Of a stretch of DNA of 64,000 nt, positions 58,835 to 64,000 are shown piece after piece (position 1 is the first letter of the stretch; each line of letters begins with the position of its first letter). Both the position numbers and the translations under genes were made by a program. Below the pieces are notes generated by a model. It had not been told where the DNA came from and made no database searches. It saw only the letters and a program-made list of their open reading frames with translations. The DNA comes from Hsuehochloa calcarea (lineage: Eukaryota; Streptophyta; Magnoliopsida; Poales; Poaceae): positions 20,779,098 to 20,843,097 of the forward strand of contig CM070602.1 in NCBI GenBank assembly GCA_036346395.1, written 5' to 3'.

Positions 58835-59982
58835 GGCCAGTTAAGCGCATGCACAATCAATTTGGTGTCGGTTAGATGATCAAATCTCTGTATATACAAA
58901 TCAGAGGCTACCTGGAATTTGATAGGAATGGGCAAAACTTAAAAGTAACCACATCATCCAGAAAACGGTAGACACTCTTGATGAAAATTTGAACATTTTT
59001 CGAATTACTTTAATCCGGAAAAATGCTAGATGAATCATGAAAAAAACTTTTGCCTTCTTCATAAAGCAGGTAATCAAGAACACTATAGTTATACGAATTT
59101 CTAGAAGAATAGAAACTAGCATTCCTATCTCAGTGTTCAAGGCAACAACAGATAATAAAGCTAACCAAACAACAAGTGTGAGATATGTATACCTAGATCC
59201 AGTGAAAGAAGCAGCAGCAGCAGGAGTCTTGGCGAGATCGTCGTTCGTCATTGCGTAGTAGACGTCATGGTAGTAGTCGTGCAATTGATGTAGACGTAGC
59301 AGAGAGTTGAATGAAGAGGAAGCAGCGAGCAGTCGCGCGAACGCTCCCCAAAAACCTTATTCGTCCTCGCTCGTGCAAGTCTTCAAGGACGAGGATTCCG
59401 GAGGCTTGCTCTTCCGGTTCGACCGTACACGCGCCTCGCCGGGATGGAGATCGCCAGATCCAGCAACAAACTCGTTGAGTTCTGTCTTAGTCTTTCGTGG
59501 AGTGAATCGGAGAAGAACCAGTTCACTGCTCTTTTTGTTAATAGCAAAAAACAAAGAGGCTAGAGAGTTTTTGATTTGCCAAGGAAACGATCGACATTGA
59601 TTTACCATTAATCAGTGTTAAACGCAGTCATTACTCACTAGTAACTGAACCATTACTACCAGCCGTTCGTTAATGCCATTTACTACAAGTCAGTGCATTT
59701 TGATTTTCGAATAGATAAAGAAAAACGCGTCCGCACCCGACATGCCTACACACGCGCGCACACACACCGCACCGCACGGCGAGCGAGCGCACGCGTGTGT
59801 TGGTTCTCTCCAATTCCACAAGAGATGCTACTATGTTCCACCTTATAAAATAGTGTAACTCCCCTTCAACTCTCCATGTATGACTTAAACAGTTTTAACA
59901 CGTGCACATGGACCTTTGAAAAATTAATTAGAATTAAAAATTGAACTTAGCCCGTATTAATTACAACAATTCTAACATTAAT
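58835..59982. other. Noncoding DNA with one unassigned leader-like segment
   Basis: On minus, 59284-59190 reads MHDYYHDVYYAMTNDDLAK then AAAASFTGSR and a GTATAC donor-like site, so it could be a first exon; nothing downstream confirms a gene and the protein is not recognised. The G+C-rich block 59340-59560 and a CA-rich stretch near 59745-59770 are noncoding as far as I can see. Confidence 0.3.
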
Positions 59983-59990
59983 AACCGAGG

Positions 59991-60932
59991 TAGGTGTGGG
60001 CATTCGATTTAAACAGTTTTTTTCGGTTCAGTTTATTCGATGTAAATTTATTTCAGTTTTTAGAAGTAGCCAACCGAATTAACCAACCAAAAAAATATAA
60101 ACCAAATCTAATAACTCGAAATATTTTGGTTCTGTTTATTCGGTACCGAAATACTGTCACTCAACAGCTTCTTGGCCATCGGCTGTCCGCTCCTCAGCGC
60201 CTCCTTGGCTTTTTGCCGTCGCAGCGTCACCCATCGCCACTCCTCGCCCGCCACCCGACGCTCGCCTCGGTGGACGCCTCATGCTTGGACGGGAACGCCC
60301 TGGTAACTTGGATGCTGACGGGTAGCCGGCTAGGGTTAGGAGCTTACCTGACTTGGTGACTTGGCGTGGCGCAGCTTCTTGGCCGTCGGCCCATCAGTTC
60401 GTCACTTCATCAGCTCCTCCTTGGCTTCTTGGTTTTTGTTGTCGTAGTGGCGCCCATCGCCACTCCTCGGTAGCTCGCCGCCTCGTAGTTCTTGCAGCCA
60501 CCTGCCTGTCCCCCTTGCTGCCCACCGCCTTGCGCTTGCCTCACGCTTGGTCGGCGGCGACTTGCACATCGACGGCGAGGGTTAGGAACCGGATTGGAAT
60601 TGGGTTTGGGAACTGTCGATGTGTGTTGCGGAAGACTGAGGACTTAAGGGTTCACTACTTCAGTACTTCACTTGGACCAGGATTCGGCCAGTTGAGCCTT
60701 GGGCTTCGGCTGGGAGGTGTGGGCTTCACATCGACCAGGAAATACTAGGAATTCGTGTAGGGGACTAGGAGGTTGGGAATGATTTGTTTGTTGTATTCAG
60801 TGAATTCGGTTTCTGGGAGTTAGAAACTGAACCTAACACCGAATAGAGTCTAGATAAAAACCGAACTGCGCACCAACAACCAAATAAACCAATAAATTCG
60901 GTTAATTTGGTTCGCGTAATTTGGCACCCCTG
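59991..60932. mobile_element. Nonautonomous hAT element, 942 bp
   Basis: Ends TAGGTGTGGGC and GGCACCCCTG give TIRs of the CAGGGGTG type typical of plant hATs. It is flanked by AACCGAGG (59983-59990) and AACCGAGT (60933-60940), an 8-bp duplication with one mismatch. Subterminal regions are rich in CGGTT / AACCGAA motifs. The middle is G+C-rich with accidental Pro/Arg/Ser-rich frames and no transposase. Confidence 0.75.
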
Positions 60933-60940
60933 AACCGAGT

Positions 60941-61195
60941 ACAGAAGACGGAATCTAATGCGTTGGTTTTGCTATCTAGATCGATTTTTTTAATAGAAAC
61001 TTGATATGCCTGTGCATTAGAATTCAACATACAGTTACATATAATTAAATGTAAATTTAAGTTGAGATACACACAGATACCAACCAAGTACATATGAATT
61101 TGCATTCAGAAATAACCATTGTACCGATCAAGCAATACGGAACACCAAAAGGAATAATTCGTACACGGAACGCCAAAAGCAATATGGAACGCAAT
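60941..61195. other. Noncoding spacer
   Basis: Nothing recognised. Confidence 0.4.
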
Positions 61196-62031
61196 TAAAT
61201 TTGTTTAGTGCCATTGTAATTGTCCGTGAGTTGCAAAATACCACCGCTAACAAGTTCAAAAATACTTTCGCAAACACGAAAAACTCTAGAAATTGGCATT
61301 GCCATCGCGTTTTTCGTCCCAAAAGTACGAAATGACTCTTCTACCCTCACTCTTCTTCTTTTTTTTTTTTTTGCTAAGACTGGTCCCACATCTTTTTCTA
61401 CCATTGCTTCTCCTCCACAAGTCGCGCCACCCAGGGTGAAGGATTGTGGTGGCGAGCCTTGGCTTTGGGGATAGGCAAAAGGGAGTGTTGTGACATTCAA
61501 TTTTTTTTCAAAAAAATAATGAAAAATAACAAATTTAATTGTATTGCGAAAACAAAAAAAATTATGTTGATAATATTTTAATTAATATAAAAATATCCTA
61601 TTTAACTAATCTAAATTTTTTATAGAATTTTTGGAGTTATCTAGCTATTTTTCTACTTTAAAAAGAATTTTGAGATTTTAAAAGTTATTTACTGTGTAAA
61701 AATGAAAACTAAATTTAAGTTGAAAATAATTTTTATAAGTGCAAAATATTTGAGGGAATTTCTATGAATTTTCCTAGAATTGTTTAGCTTTGTTTGTTAT
61801 TTTTGCAAATTTAATCGGTGTTTTCTTGAAATATTCTCTACTAGGGGTAATGTTGGTATTTTTAAAATTTTATGTCTATAAGAAAGGCTCTAACGGCTGA
61901 TTTGGATGAAAAACATGATGGTAATGGCATTTTCAGAGTTTTTCGTGTTTACAATGGTATTTTTCAGTCGATCTCGTTCATGATGGTATTTTACAACTAA
62001 CAAAATATTGCGATGGCACTAAACAAATTTA
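61196..62031. mobile_element. DNA element with long (about 120 bp) terminal inverted repeats
   Basis: Left TAAATTTGTTTAGTGCCATT (61196) and right GGCACTAAACAAATTTA (to 62031) are inverted copies; similarity continues inward through AAACACGAAAAACTCT on the left and AGAGTTTTTCGTGTTT on the right. Long TIRs and no coding capacity suggest a MULE-type nonautonomous element, but no 9-bp TSD is evident. Confidence 0.65.
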
Positions 62032-62784
62032 CTCTAATACGAATCTATACCAGGGAAAGATATTCCTGCTTGACTGTGGAGAATAGTGGACCACAAACAT
62101 ATAATTAATGCTGTCAATTAATCGTTGAACCCTTCTTGAAATTAAGCTCACGAAAACAAATAATCCTTTTTTTCTTTTATTTTCTTTGAGAGATCTTAGA
62201 CTTCATCAGAATTTTGTCATGGGCACACTCCTGAAGTCCTGCTCGTTGCAGGGCTCATTTGGATCCAAACAGGAGACCACATTGAATTGCAACAGTGGTA
62301 AGGATATTCTCTCTCAAAAAAAAAAAAGTGGTAACGATATAAGGTAGATTTGAGTGTGAGGTGTAGTAGTTCTAGTTCTTCCCGGATTCGATGTAGAACA
62401 TATTTATTGTAGGTCAGGTTTTTCACCGTAAAATTTAGAGAATTAATAAGTATTTTATTTAGAAATAAGTTCATATTTAGTATATATACTTTCAAGTTGG
62501 TCTGATTCAGACCTCTGTACTATGAAACTGGGTATGTAAACCCCTGTACTTGTAATATCAGATCAAATCCCCCTGGCCACTTTGGACGGTGGTTTTGTGC
62601 TGACGGGCTTCTGACTCAGCAAACTGGAGAGGACGACGGCCATAATTGGCGAACAGCGCCACATGACGTGCTCTACTGATGTAGTCCTTCGCCGACAGAA
62701 TTTTTTATATATATTTAACCTATTTTTAATAATATTTTAAACTTAACCATTCATTAACTTTATTTCTAATTCTGATATTTTTTG
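62032..62784. other. Noncoding DNA
   Basis: No gene recognised. GCAGGGCTCATTTGGATCCAAACAGG near 62250 hints at a MITE end without a found partner. Confidence 0.35.
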
Positions 62785-62965
62785 TCACACCACAGATCTC
62801 GACATGACCAAATATGTCACGCAAACTCTCGTCTGTGGGCCGTGTCAGCGTGAAATGCTTACGTGGCTGTTGTCACGCCTGAACTCATGGCGTAACAATT
62901 TTGCCTTGTAACACCAACGTGAATGACATGACAGTGATTTAGGTGTCACGCCAACACGTGTGGCG
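62785..62965. repeat. Bank of TGTCACGCC / GGCGTAACA inverted motifs
   Basis: TGTCACGCC occurs near 62871 and 62943 and GGCGTAACA near 62889 and 62961, with variants TGTCACACCA, TGTCACGCA and TGTAACACCA between. The arrangement, followed by a C-rich leader-like tract, mimics the CACTA motif bank plus leader at 15591 and 47211, but with a different motif. Confidence 0.55.
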
Positions 62966-64000
62966 TAACAGTAGTGACTTAGGCGCTGCCGTCCACCCAG
63001 TTCTTCGTTTTTCCTCGAATCATTTCTTCCTCCTAAGCTTCTCGTCTCCTCCCCAAATCCGTTCTCGCCCTCTCCGCCGCCCTCATCCCCGCACCATCCT
63101 CCTCCACGCGCCGGTGTCCTCCCTCTGTCGGTCTCCTTCCCGCGCAGTCCTCTTCCCTACGTCGTCCTCCTCCCCGTGCCGTCCTCCTCCTCCTCGTGCC
63201 GACGTCCTCCCTCTGCCGGCCTCCTGCCCACGACGTCCTCTTACCTACGATGTCCTCCTCCCCTGCGTCGGCCTCCTCTCTGTGGCCCCCTGTTCCGTCC
63301 ACTGTCAAGGTAATAACCGCCCTACTCCCTCGACTTTGAACGTGTGATTGCACGAGTGACCCCGTTGGTGGATCACAGAGAATGTGTATGTATATTTTCT
63401 TAAATATTGGTTGATGTTTGTGTGTGAGCTTTTTATTGACTATTTTTGTGAATGTGTGAATGCTATTGGTTGATATTTGTGTGTGAGATAAAATGATGTT
63501 TGTGCAATAGGTACTAGTGAACATACGAGGTCAGATGTTTTGTACCTGCTTCACCATTTACATTGCATTTTGATCACCACTATTGACACAAATTAAAGCC
63601 CCTTTCAACGTGTGGATGAGAAAGAGGGAGAGGAGAATTATCTGTGATCTTGAGATAAAATTTTACCTTTCACTTTCTCATATATTCACTAGTGCATGTG
63701 GGTGCTTATATGTGTAAATAGATCCTCAAGGACCTCCTATGTTAATGTTACTCGAGTAATTCAAGATATAAAGGGCCTATATATAAACATTTCAAACAGA
63801 AAACACAATGCATAGTGAATGTTGGTGTGACATGCTTACTTGCAAATACAATATGTGATTAAGACCTTCCTTTGGGTGTAAGGATGAGCTTATTTAAGCA
63901 CTAGAAATGCACCCCAGTTAGGACAATTCAAACTTCTAGTAACTTCAAGCTCAAGTCGAAACTCTTCAAAACGTGAAGGCTTGTTGGATGTCCATCTACA
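62966..64000. other. C-rich tract then noncoding AT-rich DNA
   Basis: 63000-63310 is a CCTCCTCC-rich stretch with long accidental frames on both strands (Pro/Arg/Ser-rich on plus, Arg/Glu/Gly-rich on minus). GTAATAACC at 63309 could be a donor site. The remainder to the window end shows no gene. Confidence 0.4.

Noticed and set aside
62943..63524. Protein genes on either strand in the C-rich tract
   Set aside because: Both frames are compositional, without domains; they overlap each other on opposite strands.

Overview
The window reads as nuclear DNA of a grass, most like rice (Oryza) or a close relative. Evidence: a 13-exon plant family-1 beta-glucosidase gene with rice-like exon phases, and grass-type CACTA, Ty1-copia, Tat-type Ty3-gypsy, Helitron, MULE, hAT and Tourist-like elements. 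No prokaryotic, organellar, tRNA, rRNA or CRISPR feature was recognised. It is one intact host gene in a nested transposon landscape.

Layout. 1-4376: 3' part of a decayed copia element (copia A) with its 3' LTR; the first 40 bases are the inverted tip of an LTR of a second family (copia B). 4823-10008: beta-glucosidase gene on the minus strand, all 13 exons joining in frame to 524 codons. 10429-10746: a Helitron about 420 bp upstream of that gene. 11269-33143: a 21.9-kb CACTA element with matching ATT target-site duplication, carrying a TNP2-type transposase, a second gene with Transposase_24 (TNPA-like) and an Ulp1-type protease domain. A 13.2-kb Tat-lineage gypsy element (18974-32160, minus, TSD TATCT) is inserted inside the Ulp1 domain, and it carries a spliced antisense gene between pol and its 3' LTR. 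34334-46280: a 380-390-bp direct duplication flanks minisatellite DNA and a complete copia B element (35087-45695, TSD CGAAC). 46490-47105: a frameshifted plant gene fragment. 47211-49061: a truncated CACTA derivative holding a near-perfect 270-bp inverted duplication. 50930-53890: degenerate MULE transposase plus plant mobile domain fragment (minus). 54058-55932: 3' end of a third CACTA copy. 55985-64000: LTR-like, Tourist-like, hAT and long-TIR elements in noncoding DNA.

How it works together. Only the beta-glucosidase looks functional as a host gene. All transposon genes seen are disrupted, so none looks autonomous. The most interesting unlisted structures are: the inverted duplication inside the CACTA derivative (a possible small-RNA hairpin); banks of the CACTA terminal motif placed in front of the second CACTA gene; the antisense gene of the gypsy element; and an excess of discrepancies at CAG/CTG sites in the CACTA and gypsy bodies, which may be a methylation-linked sequencing artefact rather than biology.
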